64,000 bases of DNA from Herbaspirillum sp. SJZ107 (GTDB taxonomy: Bacteria; Pseudomonadota; Gammaproteobacteria; Burkholderiales; Burkholderiaceae_D): contig NZ_VFNH01000003.1 of assembly GCF_006715485.1 (NCBI RefSeq), positions 124,001-188,000 on the forward strand. The letters run 5' to 3'. Below, piece after piece: positions 34,001 through 41,576 of the stretch. Position 1 is the first letter of the stretch, and each line of letters begins with the position of its first letter. The notes under the pieces are model-generated. The model was not told where the DNA came from and made no database searches. It saw only the letters and a list, made by a program, of their open reading frames with translations. Both the position numbers and the translations under genes were made by a program.

Positions 34001-35582
34001 GCAATGGGCGCTCGACATGCAAATGCCCGCCGCCGCGAATGCCGTGCCGGCGCTGAACGGCAACCTGCACGTGTTCCGCGAAAAGGGCGACCTGATCGCC
34101 GGCGAGACCGCGCCGGTGGTGCTCGGCCTGCGCCAGCTCGACCTGCGCGCCGATGTCGCCGGCGGCGCGCTGCGTGCCCAGCTGGCCCTGGACGGCAGCC
34201 GGGTCGGCAGCGCGCGCGTCGACGCCACCGCGCAGATGATCCGCGGCCGCATCGACAACGACAGCCCGCTGCGCGTCATCGCCAACGCCAACCTCGGCTC
34301 GCTGGCCTGGGTCTCGCCGCTGATCGGCCAGCCGGGCCTGGAACTGGACGGCGCGCTGAACCTGGCCGTCAACGGCGCCGGCACCGTCGGCGCCCCTACC
34401 CTGAACGGCAACGTCAACGGCGACAACCTGTCGGCGCGCTGGCCGGACCAGGGCATCCGCCTGCAGCGAGGTCAACTGCGCGCGGTGCTGGCCGGCGACC
34501 AGCTGCAGCTGCAGCGCCTGACGCTGGAAGGCGCCAGCGGCCGCGCCACCGCCGACGGCAACATCCGCTTTGCCGGCGGCGAAGCGACCATGAACCTGCG
34601 CCTGGTGGCGGATAAACTGGCGGCGCTGTCGCGCCCGGACCGCACCCTGATCCTGAGCGGCCAGGCCAGCGTGGTGCGCGACGCCAGCCGCTTCGCGGTC
34701 GAAGGCAAGTTCAAGGCCGACCGCGCGCTGATCGAACTGGCGCCGGTGGACCGTCCGACCATCTCGGACGACGTGATCGTGCTCGGCCGAGGCAAAGAAG
34801 CCAACGCCAAGCCGGCGCCGAAAGCGAAGGAAGTGCCGCTGACGATCGACCTGGCGGCCGACCTGGGCGACGACTTCCACCTGCGCGGCATGGGTGCCGA
34901 CGCCTACCTGGCCGGCGCGGTGCAGGTGCGCATGGTGGGCGACAAGCCGCCGCGCATCACCGGCAGCGTACGCACCGTCAGCGGCACTTACGCCGCCTAC
35001 GGCCAGCGCCTGAGCATCGAGCGCGGCGTGGTGAGTTTCAACGGCGCCTACGACAACCCGTCGATCGACATCCTGGCGGTGCGCAAGCGCCCCGATGGCG
35101 ATCAGCTGAGCGAGACCAACGTCGAAGCCGGCGTGCAGGTGCGCGGTACGGCGCTGGCGCCGGTCGCCAAGCTGGTCTCGACGCCGAACGTGCAGGACAG
35201 CGAGAAACTGTCCTGGCTGGTGCTCGGCCACGGCATGGAAGGCACCACCGGCAACGAAGCCGACGTCCTCAGCGCCGCCGCCGGCGCCCTGCTCGGCGGC
35301 AAGGGCGGCACCGGCGGCATCCAGAGCAAGATCGCCAACTCGCTCGGCCTCGACGAACTCGGCGTGCGCCAGGGCCAGGGCCAGGCGACCGGCCTGGAAA
35401 ACACCGTGGTCACGGTGGGCAAGCGCATCTCGTCGCGCCTGTACCTCGGCTTCGAGCAGGGCGCGGGCACCGCGAGCAGCCTGGTGCGGCTGCGCTACAA
35501 GATCAATCCGCGCATCACGCTGCAGCTGCAGACGGGGACGAATACGGCGCTAGATGTGCTTTATTCGTGGGCCTTCGATTGA
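31071..35582 (+). CDS. tamB: Translocation and assembly module inner-membrane component TamB
   Basis: The 1503-residue product has one N-terminal membrane helix (~22-42, RRVAIGVVVTGVVLGGAVWY) and then a very long repetitive beta-helical periplasmic part of the AsmA/TamB type. It ends in the conserved DUF490/TamB domain (~1150-1503; KLVSTPNVQDSEKLSWLVLG, LGLDELGVRQG, RISSRLYLGFEQG). TamB bridges the periplasm to TamA and is linked to phospholipid transport to the outer membrane. TGATG overlap with tamA indicates coupled translation. Length is slightly above the E. coli protein (1259). Confidence 0.95.
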   Translation: MNAENQTPDPDTPAAAAHPRRWPRRVAIGVVVTGVVLGGAVWYLGRETTLQMIAQRVANASGGKLTLSGVSGSLYGHMHVQHVVFRTETSVITADNIDIDWKPWQYLSRGVEINKLYAQSLRMETLKETDEPATMPERLAPPFKIAVEDARLARLVMVNKGVETPIENIRAGLHGDKQQWKLDYASASTPWGQVAANGTINNAKPYKLAADATLSQDKTQPGSVGAQLKLHAGGDLQRTVLDASGQAARAQGTANLVLSPFAEIPLQALTLNARNIDPGFFNPSLPTADLNLAVSAKLDPNRNVSGSVDLVNDGPQGTIDQQRLPLRAMRGKLGGNLSAMQLGDVLLDLGGAGRFTGSGSVQRGPEEKGIGTAQFTLHTDRIDLKQIHSSMKPTAIAGDLKIANEQDTQTLNVNLSDAGLRLVAEAALAHNELTVRQARLSAGKGSVALTGNASLLDKKPFKVNAVASHLDPAAFGDFPKADINADINAAGALAPQWQVAADFALRPSRLFDQALSGRGKLAADAGTGAQGSNSAGSNSAAGLHVHDVNATLALGQNAVDLRGAFGRPGETLSWRLDGKQLNAVRADLYGSLLASGVVSGSMAAPRTTFDVDARGLGWVPAQRKNNNGSLRATGEAWLAGPESARVVEVKAKGGMQRLNPAAFGAPLAGSISGNFDATGRTGANMGGSVNLDILRESTLSNSPLWGYAKLTADKRHVSNADVDLHLGANVIAAKGAFGSGKDTLNWRIDAPQLAAVGPDFGGSLRGSGALSGTMDMPSLSAALEGQNIRLMGTQNLRSLRATANLGAGRGAADPLALDVQVTDYASGDTRIAAARLQSTGTRGAHTITASARSDTFDAAVEVRGGLSTDKRNNSVWAGTLQTLQNRGRYALTLAAPTPIRIAAAPGAGIAGLAKPEQIAFNGAVVRLPAGAITVESLSKVGPRWSSRGSATGVPVSYLAQASDAVRQNLRGDMTLGAQWALDMQMPAAANAVPALNGNLHVFREKGDLIAGETAPVVLGLRQLDLRADVAGGALRAQLALDGSRVGSARVDATAQMIRGRIDNDSPLRVIANANLGSLAWVSPLIGQPGLELDGALNLAVNGAGTVGAPTLNGNVNGDNLSARWPDQGIRLQRGQLRAVLAGDQLQLQRLTLEGASGRATADGNIRFAGGEATMNLRLVADKLAALSRPDRTLILSGQASVVRDASRFAVEGKFKADRALIELAPVDRPTISDDVIVLGRGKEANAKPAPKAKEVPLTIDLAADLGDDFHLRGMGADAYLAGAVQVRMVGDKPPRITGSVRTVSGTYAAYGQRLSIERGVVSFNGAYDNPSIDILAVRKRPDGDQLSETNVEAGVQVRGTALAPVAKLVSTPNVQDSEKLSWLVLGHGMEGTTGNEADVLSAAAGALLGGKGGTGGIQSKIANSLGLDELGVRQGQGQATGLENTVVTVGKRISSRLYLGFEQGAGTASSLVRLRYKINPRITLQLQTGTNTALDVLYSWAFD

Positions 35583-35598
35583 TCCTCAGCTTGTAAAC

Positions 35599-35624
35599 GT
35601 CGCCCCTGCCTGCGCAGGGGCGAC
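35599..35624. repeat. REP-like hairpin between convergent tamB and SDR genes
   Basis: Arms GTCGCCCCTGC (35599-35609) and GCAGGGGCGAC (35614-35624) form a perfect 11-bp stem with a 4-nt loop. It is the same core as the elements near 960, 1025 and 3490 and again sits between converging genes. Confidence 0.8.
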
Positions 35625-35646
35625 GGTGTTTGAAGCGACGTGCTGA

Positions 35647-36528
35647 TCAAGCCGGAAAGTAGCGTTCGCTGTCCACCTCCTCCAGCAGCCTCCCCTCCCC
35701 CGGCACCCACCCCAGCACCTCGCGCGTCCACGCGCTCGACGCCGGCGCATCCAGCCCGGCGAACGTCCCGAACCACGCAAAATGCGCCGCCGGCCTGCTT
35801 TCCACCGGCACGCCAAGCCGGCGTCCGATGGCCGCCGCGATCTCGCGGAACGGCACGCCCTCTTCGGCCGCCGCGTGATACGTCGCCCCGCGTGCGCCGC
35901 GCTCCAGCGCCAGCCGGAACACGCGCGCCGCATCGAAGCGGTGCACCGAGGACCACAGGTTGGCGCATTCACCGATGTAGGCCGACACACCCTTCTCGCG
36001 CGCAAACCCGATCAGCATCGGCACGAATCCATGGTCGCCCTCGCCGTGCACCGACGGCGGCAGGCGCACCACCGACGCGTGCACGCCCCGTTCGGCCAGC
36101 GCCATCGCGGTTTGCTCGGAAGCGCGGGGGTAATGGACGCTCGCCGGCGGCGCCGGGTCGGTTTCCAGGAGCGTACGACCCCGTGCCAGTCCGAGCAGGC
36201 CGGCAGTGACGACCAGCGGCCGGCCCGAGCCGCGCAGTGCCTCGCCCAGCGCCCCGATCGCGGCCTGGTCCTGCTCGCAATTGGCGGCGAACTTCGAAAA
36301 GTCGTGGTCGAAGGCGGTGTGGATGACGCCGTCGCTATCCGCCGCGCCGCGGCGCAGGCTGTCCAGGTCCTCGAGCGCGCCGTGGTGGACCGCGGCACCG
36401 GCCGCGCGCAGCGCCGCCGCGCCGGCTTCCGAACGGGCCAGGCCGACGACGGCATGGCCAGCGCCGAGCAATTCCCCGACGACCGCCGAGCCGACGAAGC
36501 CGGTGGCGCCGGTAACGAATACACGCAT
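35647..36528 (-). CDS. NAD(P)-dependent SDR / epimerase-like protein
   Basis: The start at 36528 has AGGAGA upstream. The 293-residue protein opens with the extended-SDR Rossmann motif MRVFVTGATGFVGSAVVGEL (GxxGxxG at 7-13). It has no canonical YxxxK; the position reads SVHYPRASEQTA, where Tyr is followed by Arg rather than Lys, so it may be an atypical or inactive reductase. Related proteins are annotated as SDR family oxidoreductases or NAD-dependent epimerases. It is divergent from an XRE regulator over 94 bp and is probably its target. Confidence 0.85.
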   Translation of the reverse strand: MRVFVTGATGFVGSAVVGELLGAGHAVVGLARSEAGAAALRAAGAAVHHGALEDLDSLRRGAADSDGVIHTAFDHDFSKFAANCEQDQAAIGALGEALRGSGRPLVVTAGLLGLARGRTLLETDPAPPASVHYPRASEQTAMALAERGVHASVVRLPPSVHGEGDHGFVPMLIGFAREKGVSAYIGECANLWSSVHRFDAARVFRLALERGARGATYHAAAEEGVPFREIAAAIGRRLGVPVESRPAAHFAWFGTFAGLDAPASSAWTREVLGWVPGEGRLLEEVDSERYFPA

Positions 36529-36599
36529 GATGTTCTCCTGATCGGTTACGAATGCGTCTACTATCCCGGTCAGGCGCATGCGGGTAAAGTAGTGACGAC

Positions 36600-36609
36600 A
36601 TACCGGTAT
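36600..36609. promoter_or_regulatory. Palindrome ATACCGGTAT in the SDR/XRE divergent region
   Basis: A perfect 10-bp palindrome lies 13 bp before the regulator start. A second imperfect inverted repeat, CTACTATCCC against GGGTAAAGTAG (36557-36594), lies between it and the SDR start. Either could be the operator of the regulator encoded alongside. Confidence 0.4.
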
Positions 36610-36622
36610 AAGGACTAACAGC

Positions 36623-37435
36623 ATGGAACTGGGCGACTACCTGAAGGACCGGCACGCACGCATCGATGCGGCGTCGCTCGGCTATCCGGCCGCACGCCGG
36701 CGTACGCCCGGCCTGCGGCGCGAGGAAGTGGCGCAGCGCGCCAACATCAGCGCCACCTGGTACACCTGGCTGGAACAGGGACGCGGCGGCGCCCCGTCGG
36801 ATGAGGTGCTGGAGCGGATTGCCGGTGCGCTGATGCTGACCGGGGCCGAACGCGAACACCTGTTCCTGCTCGGCCTGGGCCGCCCGCCGGAACCGCGCTT
36901 CCAGGCGGAGGCCAGCCTGTCGCCGCGCCTGCAGCGCGTGCTCGACGCGTTTCCGGTCAGCCCGGCACTGGTCAAGACCCTGACCTGGGACCTGGTCGCC
37001 TGGAACCGCCCCGCCGCCGCCGTGTTCGGCTACAACGGCGGGCCGGACGAGCAGCGCAACATCCTGCGCCGCATCTTCCTCGACCCACGCAACAAAAGCA
37101 TGCAGCTCGACTGGGACAGCGTGGCCCGCTTCGTGGTGGCGGCCCTGCGCGCCGACCTCGCGCGCGCGGGCGCCGGAGCGCGTACGCAAGCCGAGTCGCT
37201 GGTGCGCGACCTGTGCGCGCACAGTCCGGAATTCGAGGCGATGTGGCAGGCGCAGGATGTGCGTGCCTACGGCGAAGGCAGCAAGCAGCTGCGCCATCCG
37301 GTGGTCGGCCTGCTGTCCATGGAATATTCCTCGTTCGCCGTGGAAGGCCGGCCCGACCTGGGCATGGTGATCTACAACCCCGCCACGCCTGAGGATGCGG
37401 ACAAGGTGCGTAAGCTCATGGGAGGGTCGGCATGA
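36623..37435 (+). CDS. XRE-family regulator with MmyB-like ligand-binding domain
   Basis: The 270-residue product has an N-terminal helix-turn-helix (~10-75) with the motif RRRTPGLRREEVAQRANIS, then TWYTWLEQGRGGAPSDEVLE, and a C-terminal PAS-like MmyB ligand domain (from ~100, LQRVLDAFPVSPALVKTLTW, DLVAWNRPAAAVFGY). MmyB-type regulators bind fatty-acid-like ligands and commonly repress a divergent dehydrogenase gene, as the arrangement here suggests. It overlaps the following kinase by 4 nt (ATGA). Confidence 0.93.
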   Translation: MELGDYLKDRHARIDAASLGYPAARRRTPGLRREEVAQRANISATWYTWLEQGRGGAPSDEVLERIAGALMLTGAEREHLFLLGLGRPPEPRFQAEASLSPRLQRVLDAFPVSPALVKTLTWDLVAWNRPAAAVFGYNGGPDEQRNILRRIFLDPRNKSMQLDWDSVARFVVAALRADLARAGAGARTQAESLVRDLCAHSPEFEAMWQAQDVRAYGEGSKQLRHPVVGLLSMEYSSFAVEGRPDLGMVIYNPATPEDADKVRKLMGGSA

Positions 37436-37920
37436 CCCCGACCCTCCACTTCATGTGCGGCAAGATGGCCGCCGGTAAAAGCACCCTGTCGCGCCAACTG
37501 GCCGAACAGCACGGGGCGGTACTGATCTGCGAGGACATCTGGCTGCAGCAGCTCTATCCCACCGAGATCCGTGGCTTCGACGATTATCTCGCCTATGCGC
37601 GCCGCCTGAAGGCCGTCGTTGCGCCGCACGTGCTGCAGCTGCTGCGCGCGGGCGTGCCGGTGGTGCTGGATTTTCCGGCCAACGTGCCGGCGCAGCGCGC
37701 CTGGTTCCGCAGCCTGCTCGACGAGGCCGGCGCCGGCGTCGGCCACGTGATGCATTTCGTCGACACGCCGCATGCGCGCTGCATCGAACAGCTGCACCAG
37801 CGCAACCGCGACAAGCCGCCGGGGTCGATGGCCATGTCGGTCGAACAGTTCGAAGCGATCAGCGCGCTGTTCGTGCCGCCCGCGCCCGAGGAAGGTTTTA
37901 CGGTCAGGACGTATCGCTGA
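37432..37920 (+). CDS. Small P-loop kinase (AAA_33 / zeta-toxin-like)
   Basis: The 162-residue protein has a Walker A GKMAAGKST (10-18), an aspartate after the second strand (ICEDIWLQQLYP), a middle strand VPVVLDFPANVPAQRAWFRS (acceptor-site Asp) and a lid helix with RCIEQLHQRNRDKPPG. These features fit small-molecule or polynucleotide kinases of the AAA_33 group. No antitoxin gene is adjacent, so a toxin role is unlikely. Translation is coupled to the XRE gene. Confidence 0.85.
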   Translation: MTPTLHFMCGKMAAGKSTLSRQLAEQHGAVLICEDIWLQQLYPTEIRGFDDYLAYARRLKAVVAPHVLQLLRAGVPVVLDFPANVPAQRAWFRSLLDEAGAGVGHVMHFVDTPHARCIEQLHQRNRDKPPGSMAMSVEQFEAISALFVPPAPEEGFTVRTYR

Positions 37921-37949
37921 GCGCCGGGCGCGGCAGGACTGGATGCGGA

Positions 37950-38120
37950 TCAGTGCAGCGTGCGGGCAATGCTCGGATTCGGATCGATCGGCGGCTCGTC
38001 GTTGAGCGGCGTACGGATCGGCGGCTGGTGCGGATCGCTGCCATCGAAGGGATCGGGTGGCGGTTCCTCGGAAGGAACCGGATCGGGTGCGCGATGCGCC
38101 TGGATGGGGACTGAAATCAT
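37950..38120 (-). CDS. 56-residue proline-rich protein of unknown function
   Basis: Reading the minus strand, an ATG at 38120 preceded by AGGAG (spacing 8) opens a frame of 56 codons to a TGA at 37950-37952. The peptide begins MISVPIQAHRAPDPVPSEEP, is acidic and proline-rich throughout (13 Pro or more, PPIDP near the end) and has no signal or membrane segment. It is probably disordered. The Shine-Dalgarno and spacing support it as real; no family is recognised. Confidence 0.6.
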   Translation of the reverse strand: MISVPIQAHRAPDPVPSEEPPPDPFDGSDPHQPPIRTPLNDEPPIDPNPSIARTLH

Positions 38121-38220
38121 CTGTTAATCTCCTGAAAACATGGTCAAAAGACTACCACGGCCTTTGGATTAATGACGCCCACCTGCATTACAATGGCGGA
38201 TTCGACTGAAAGGAACCGTC

Positions 38221-38739
38221 ATGCTGCCGACTCCCATCGTTGCCGCCGTGGTCGCCCCGCTCGTGCTGTGGCGCGTGTACAGCCGTATCAAGCGCCTGAC
38301 GAGCCGCCAGCAGTCGAAGACCTGGCGTCACCGCACGACCCTGGTGTTTTTCCCGCTGCTGGTGCTGGCGCTCGCCGCCGGCGCCGTCCTGACCGGCGCG
38401 CTGCCGCTGATCGCGCTGGCGGCCGGCCTGCCGCTGGGGGTGGTGCTGGGCCGCATCGCGATCGGCAAGACCCGCTTCGAACAGGTCGGCGACACCTATT
38501 ATTTCACGCCGCACGCGCCGATCGGCATGGTGATCGCCCTGCTGTTCATGGGCCGCATGGCCTACCGCGCCTATGAATACTATGCCCTGGGCTCGCTGCA
38601 GCACCACGAATTCGTGACCAGCCCGCTGACCCTGTTCATCTTCGGCCTGCTGGCCGGCTATTACATGCGCTACGCCTTCGGCCTTCTGGCCTGGCGCCGC
38701 AAGGCCGCACTTTCCGCACCTCTTCTGAATCCGCAATGA
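38221..38739 (+). CDS. CcdC-like (DUF1453) membrane protein, first of a tandem pair
   Basis: The 172-residue polytopic protein begins MLPTPIVAAVVAPLVLWRVY with a basic loop (RIKRLTSRQQSKTWRHR), then helix, the motif GVVLGRIAIGKTRFEQVGDT followed by YYFTPH, and two further helices. The pattern of a G...RTRFE-strand after the third helix is typical of CcdC/DUF1453 proteins, some of which sit near cytochrome c maturation genes, though none is nearby here. It overlaps its paralogue by 4 nt. Confidence 0.75.
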   Translation: MLPTPIVAAVVAPLVLWRVYSRIKRLTSRQQSKTWRHRTTLVFFPLLVLALAAGAVLTGALPLIALAAGLPLGVVLGRIAIGKTRFEQVGDTYYFTPHAPIGMVIALLFMGRMAYRAYEYYALGSLQHHEFVTSPLTLFIFGLLAGYYMRYAFGLLAWRRKAALSAPLLNPQ

Positions 38740-39248
38740 GCCTGACTACCCTCGCACTGATCGCCCTCGTTCCGCTCCTGATCTGGCGCATCTACCAGCG
38801 CCTGAAAACCCAGATGGGACGCCAGCGTTCCATCCTGTCGCGCCACTACACCGGCCTGTTCGTGTTCAGCGCGATGCTGCTGGTGCCGGCCTCCGAACTG
38901 GCCGACCGTCCGCTCGAGCTGGCGGCGCTGGCCGCCGGCGCCATCGGCGGCATCGCGCTGGGCAGCTACGGCCTGCGCCGCACCCGCTTCGAAACCACGC
39001 CCGAAGGCTACTTCTTCTCGGTGCCGCAGCGCATGAGCATCCTGGTGGCGATGCTGCTGGTGGCGCGCGTGGTCTACCTCGGCATCGAGATCTACATGAA
39101 CCAGGGCAGCAACCAGCCGAACCCCCGCTTCACCGACAGCCCGGTGACCATGGTCTGCCTCGGCATCACGGCCGCCTACTTCGCCACCTTCTCGTTCCAC
39201 CTGATGCGCTGGCGCAAGCAGAAGCGCAAGGAAATCGACAGCGTCTGA
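38736..39248 (+). CDS. CcdC-like (DUF1453) membrane protein, second of a tandem pair
   Basis: The 170-residue protein has the same layout as its upstream neighbour: LIALVPLLIWRIYQRLKTQM, a basic loop (GRQRSILSRHY), helices, then ALGSYGLRRTRFETTPEGYF and two more helices ending in RKQKRKEIDSV. The two genes overlap as ATGA and look like an old tandem duplication; identity is low but the topology and the RTRFE motif are shared. Confidence 0.75.
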   Translation: MSLTTLALIALVPLLIWRIYQRLKTQMGRQRSILSRHYTGLFVFSAMLLVPASELADRPLELAALAAGAIGGIALGSYGLRRTRFETTPEGYFFSVPQRMSILVAMLLVARVVYLGIEIYMNQGSNQPNPRFTDSPVTMVCLGITAAYFATFSFHLMRWRKQKRKEIDSV

Positions 39249-39265
39249 GGCTGGCACCCTGAGGG

Positions 39266-41473
39266 CTAGCGCACCTCGACCGTCCGCGTCAGCCGGATGT
39301 CGGCCGAGGACTCGCCCAGCATCAGCCGCACCGGCACCCGCTCCACTTCGTAGGCGCCGCGCGCGGCGTTCCACCAGGCCAGCCTGCGTGCCTCGAGCGG
39401 GATGCGCACGGTGCGCGTCTCGCCCGGCTTCAGGCTCACGCGCTGGAAGCCGACCAGCATCTTCTGCGGCCGGCTCACGGCGGACTTCGGCCAGGCCGCA
39501 TACAGCTGCACCACGCTGTCGCCCGCCACCTTGCCGGTGTTGGCCACCTCGACCTCGACGTTCAGCGCGCCGTCCCTCGGCAGCGCCGCGGCATCGGTGC
39601 GCAGCCTGGTGTAGCGGAAGCTGGTGTAGCTGAGGCCATGCCCGAACGGGAACAGCGGTTCGCCCCTGGCGTACATGTAGGTGCGGCCATGGCGGATGTC
39701 GTAGTCCATCATCGGCGGCAGTTGGTCCATCGAGGCCGGCCAGGTGGCGACCAGCTTGCCGCCCGGGTTGTAGTCGCCGAACAGTACCTGCGCCAGCGCG
39801 CTGCCCTGGTCCTGCGAGGAATGCGCCATCTGCACGATCGCGGGCACGTGCTGTTTCGACCAGTTGATCGTGTACGGGAAGCTTGACATCAGCACCATCA
39901 CCGTCTTCGGGTTCGCCGCCAGCACCTGCCTGACCAGGGCTTCCTGGGCCAGCGTCAGCGTTTCGCGGTCGCGGCCTTCGCGGCCGTCGCCGGGGTCGGC
40001 GCAGGGCTTGGTGCCGGCGTCGGTCCATTCCTTGCCCATGTTGGGGCCGCAGGTCGGATCGTTGCCGACCAGGACCACCGCCACGTCGGCCGCGCGCGCC
40101 GCACGTTCGGCCGCGCCGCCGCCATTGTCGGGGACGTAGTCGATCTGCACGCCGGGCCCCAGGGCGGCACGGATGCCGTCCAGCGCCGTCACTTTATATG
40201 GCGGGATGCCGCCGTACCAGTCCCAGTGCACGCTGTCGGCGTGGGGGCCGATCACGGCGATGCGCTTGATACCCGTCTTCGACAGCGGCAGCGTGTGCTG
40301 TTCGTTCTTCATCAGCACGATCGATTCCAGCGCCATCTGCAGCGACACCGCCTTATGCGAGGCGCTGTCCCAGGGCGCCGCGCCATCCTTGATGGCGGCG
40401 TAGGGGTTGCCCTGGGCCGGATCGAGCAGGCCCAGCTTGAGCGTGATGCGGAACTTGCGCGCCAGCGCCGCATCGAGTTCGGCCTCGGTAATCGCCCCTT
40501 CCTTGAACGCCGCGCGCAGCTCGTCCTTGTAGGTGTCGAGGTACTGGTTGATGCCGGCCTTCAGGCCCGCCACCGCGGCTTCCTTCTGGCTGGGATAGCG
40601 TTTATACAGTTTGACCAGGTTGCCGATCGCGCCGCCATCGCTGGAGACCACGTCGACGCCCCACTGCTTGATCACGAGGCTGTTCAGGAGCGGATGCACG
40701 CCCATCGGCGTGCCGTTCCAGGCGTTGTAGGCGGCCATTACGCCGCGCGCGCCGCCCTCTTCGAAGCCCATGCGGAAGGGCTCCGCATAATATTCCCGGA
40801 ACAGGCGCTCGTCGAAGTCGGACGACGAGTTGCCGCGCCCGTTCTCGTTGCTGTTGGCGAGGAAGTGCTTGAGCAGCGCGGCGCCGCGCCAGTAGGTCGG
40901 GTCGTCGCCCTGGATGCCGCGGGTGAACGCCACCGCCATGGTCCCGGCCAGGAACGGGTCCTCGCCGTACACCTCTTCGCTGCGGCCCCAGCGCGGATCG
41001 CGCGCGAGGTCGGCCTGCGGGCCCCATTGCATCAGCATAGGCTGCACGCCCGGCTGCATGCCCGGCTTCTGGTACGCCGCGCTCTGGGTGATGTAGCGCG
41101 CCTCGGTCGACTGTACCGCGCCGGCCCGGCGCACCAGTGCCGGGTCCCAGCTGGCGCCCATGCCGGGCGGCTGCGGAAACTGGGTAGTGGTGATGCGCGC
41201 CTTTTGATGGTCCTGGTCGCCGCGCTGCACCACGCCATGGATGCCCTCGGTGCTGCCGAAGCTGGGAATGCCCAGGCGCGCCACGCCGGAATCGGTGGAC
41301 AGCGCATCGATCTTTTCGTCGACCGTCATCAGGGACAGCATGTTGGCGATGCGCGCTTCCGGCGCCAGCGCGGTGTCTTGAAAGGGGTAGCCGGCCGCGC
41401 CGGCCTGGCCGGCCCATAGTGCAGTGGCCAGTAAGACCGCTGTGCGGATTCGGGTGGTGTTTTTGCCCTGCAT
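39266..41473 (-). CDS. GH3-family glycoside hydrolase (beta-glucosidase/xylosidase type), exported
   Basis: The ATG at 41473 has GAGGAG 9 nt upstream; the frame extends 57 nt further but without a ribosome site. The 735-residue product has a signal peptide, an N-terminal GH3 TIM barrel (GSTEGIHGVVQRGDQ, then NENGRGNSSSDFDERLFREY, nucleophile Asp in VVSSDGGAIGNL near 275), a GH3 C-terminal domain (KRIAVIGPHADSVHWDWYGG) and a C-terminal fibronectin III-like domain. It releases terminal beta-linked sugars in the periplasm. The divergent neighbour is an acetylesterase, suggesting joint action on acetylated plant polysaccharide. Confidence 0.94.
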   Translation of the reverse strand: MQGKNTTRIRTAVLLATALWAGQAGAAGYPFQDTALAPEARIANMLSLMTVDEKIDALSTDSGVARLGIPSFGSTEGIHGVVQRGDQDHQKARITTTQFPQPPGMGASWDPALVRRAGAVQSTEARYITQSAAYQKPGMQPGVQPMLMQWGPQADLARDPRWGRSEEVYGEDPFLAGTMAVAFTRGIQGDDPTYWRGAALLKHFLANSNENGRGNSSSDFDERLFREYYAEPFRMGFEEGGARGVMAAYNAWNGTPMGVHPLLNSLVIKQWGVDVVSSDGGAIGNLVKLYKRYPSQKEAAVAGLKAGINQYLDTYKDELRAAFKEGAITEAELDAALARKFRITLKLGLLDPAQGNPYAAIKDGAAPWDSASHKAVSLQMALESIVLMKNEQHTLPLSKTGIKRIAVIGPHADSVHWDWYGGIPPYKVTALDGIRAALGPGVQIDYVPDNGGGAAERAARAADVAVVLVGNDPTCGPNMGKEWTDAGTKPCADPGDGREGRDRETLTLAQEALVRQVLAANPKTVMVLMSSFPYTINWSKQHVPAIVQMAHSSQDQGSALAQVLFGDYNPGGKLVATWPASMDQLPPMMDYDIRHGRTYMYARGEPLFPFGHGLSYTSFRYTRLRTDAAALPRDGALNVEVEVANTGKVAGDSVVQLYAAWPKSAVSRPQKMLVGFQRVSLKPGETRTVRIPLEARRLAWWNAARGAYEVERVPVRLMLGESSADIRLTRTVEVR

Positions 41474-41508
41474 AATCCTGTCTCCTCTTTTATGTATGTC
41501 AATTTTTG

Positions 41509-41526
41509 GTATAACATCATTTATAC
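41509..41526. promoter_or_regulatory. Inverted repeat GTATAA-N6-TTATAC in the GH3/esterase region
   Basis: Perfect 6-bp arms with a 6-bp spacer lie midway between two divergent carbohydrate genes. They could bind a dimeric regulator controlling both. Confidence 0.4.
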
Positions 41527-41535
41527 ACAAAAACG

Positions 41536-41547
41536 GTTAGCGCAAAC
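41536..41547. promoter_or_regulatory. LacI-family-type operator GTTAGCGCAAAC
   Basis: The 12-bp site is symmetric at 10 of 12 positions around a central GCGC and matches the general form TGTTAGCGCTAACA used by many LacI-family regulators of sugar catabolism. It lies 29 bp before the esterase start and 62 bp from the GH3 start. No LacI-type gene is in the window. Confidence 0.45.
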
Positions 41548-41576
41548 ATACTTGCCGCCCAAAATAAAGGAGACCC

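Noticed and set aside
32670..35231. Long open frame (853 codons) on the minus strand inside tamB
   Set aside because: It is an antisense shadow caused by the strong GC3 bias of tamB: low-complexity His/Arg/Ala-rich product, no ribosome site, no family motif.
37432..37920. Zeta-type toxin
   Set aside because: The P-loop kinase is coupled to a regulator with a ligand domain and there is no small antitoxin gene beside it.
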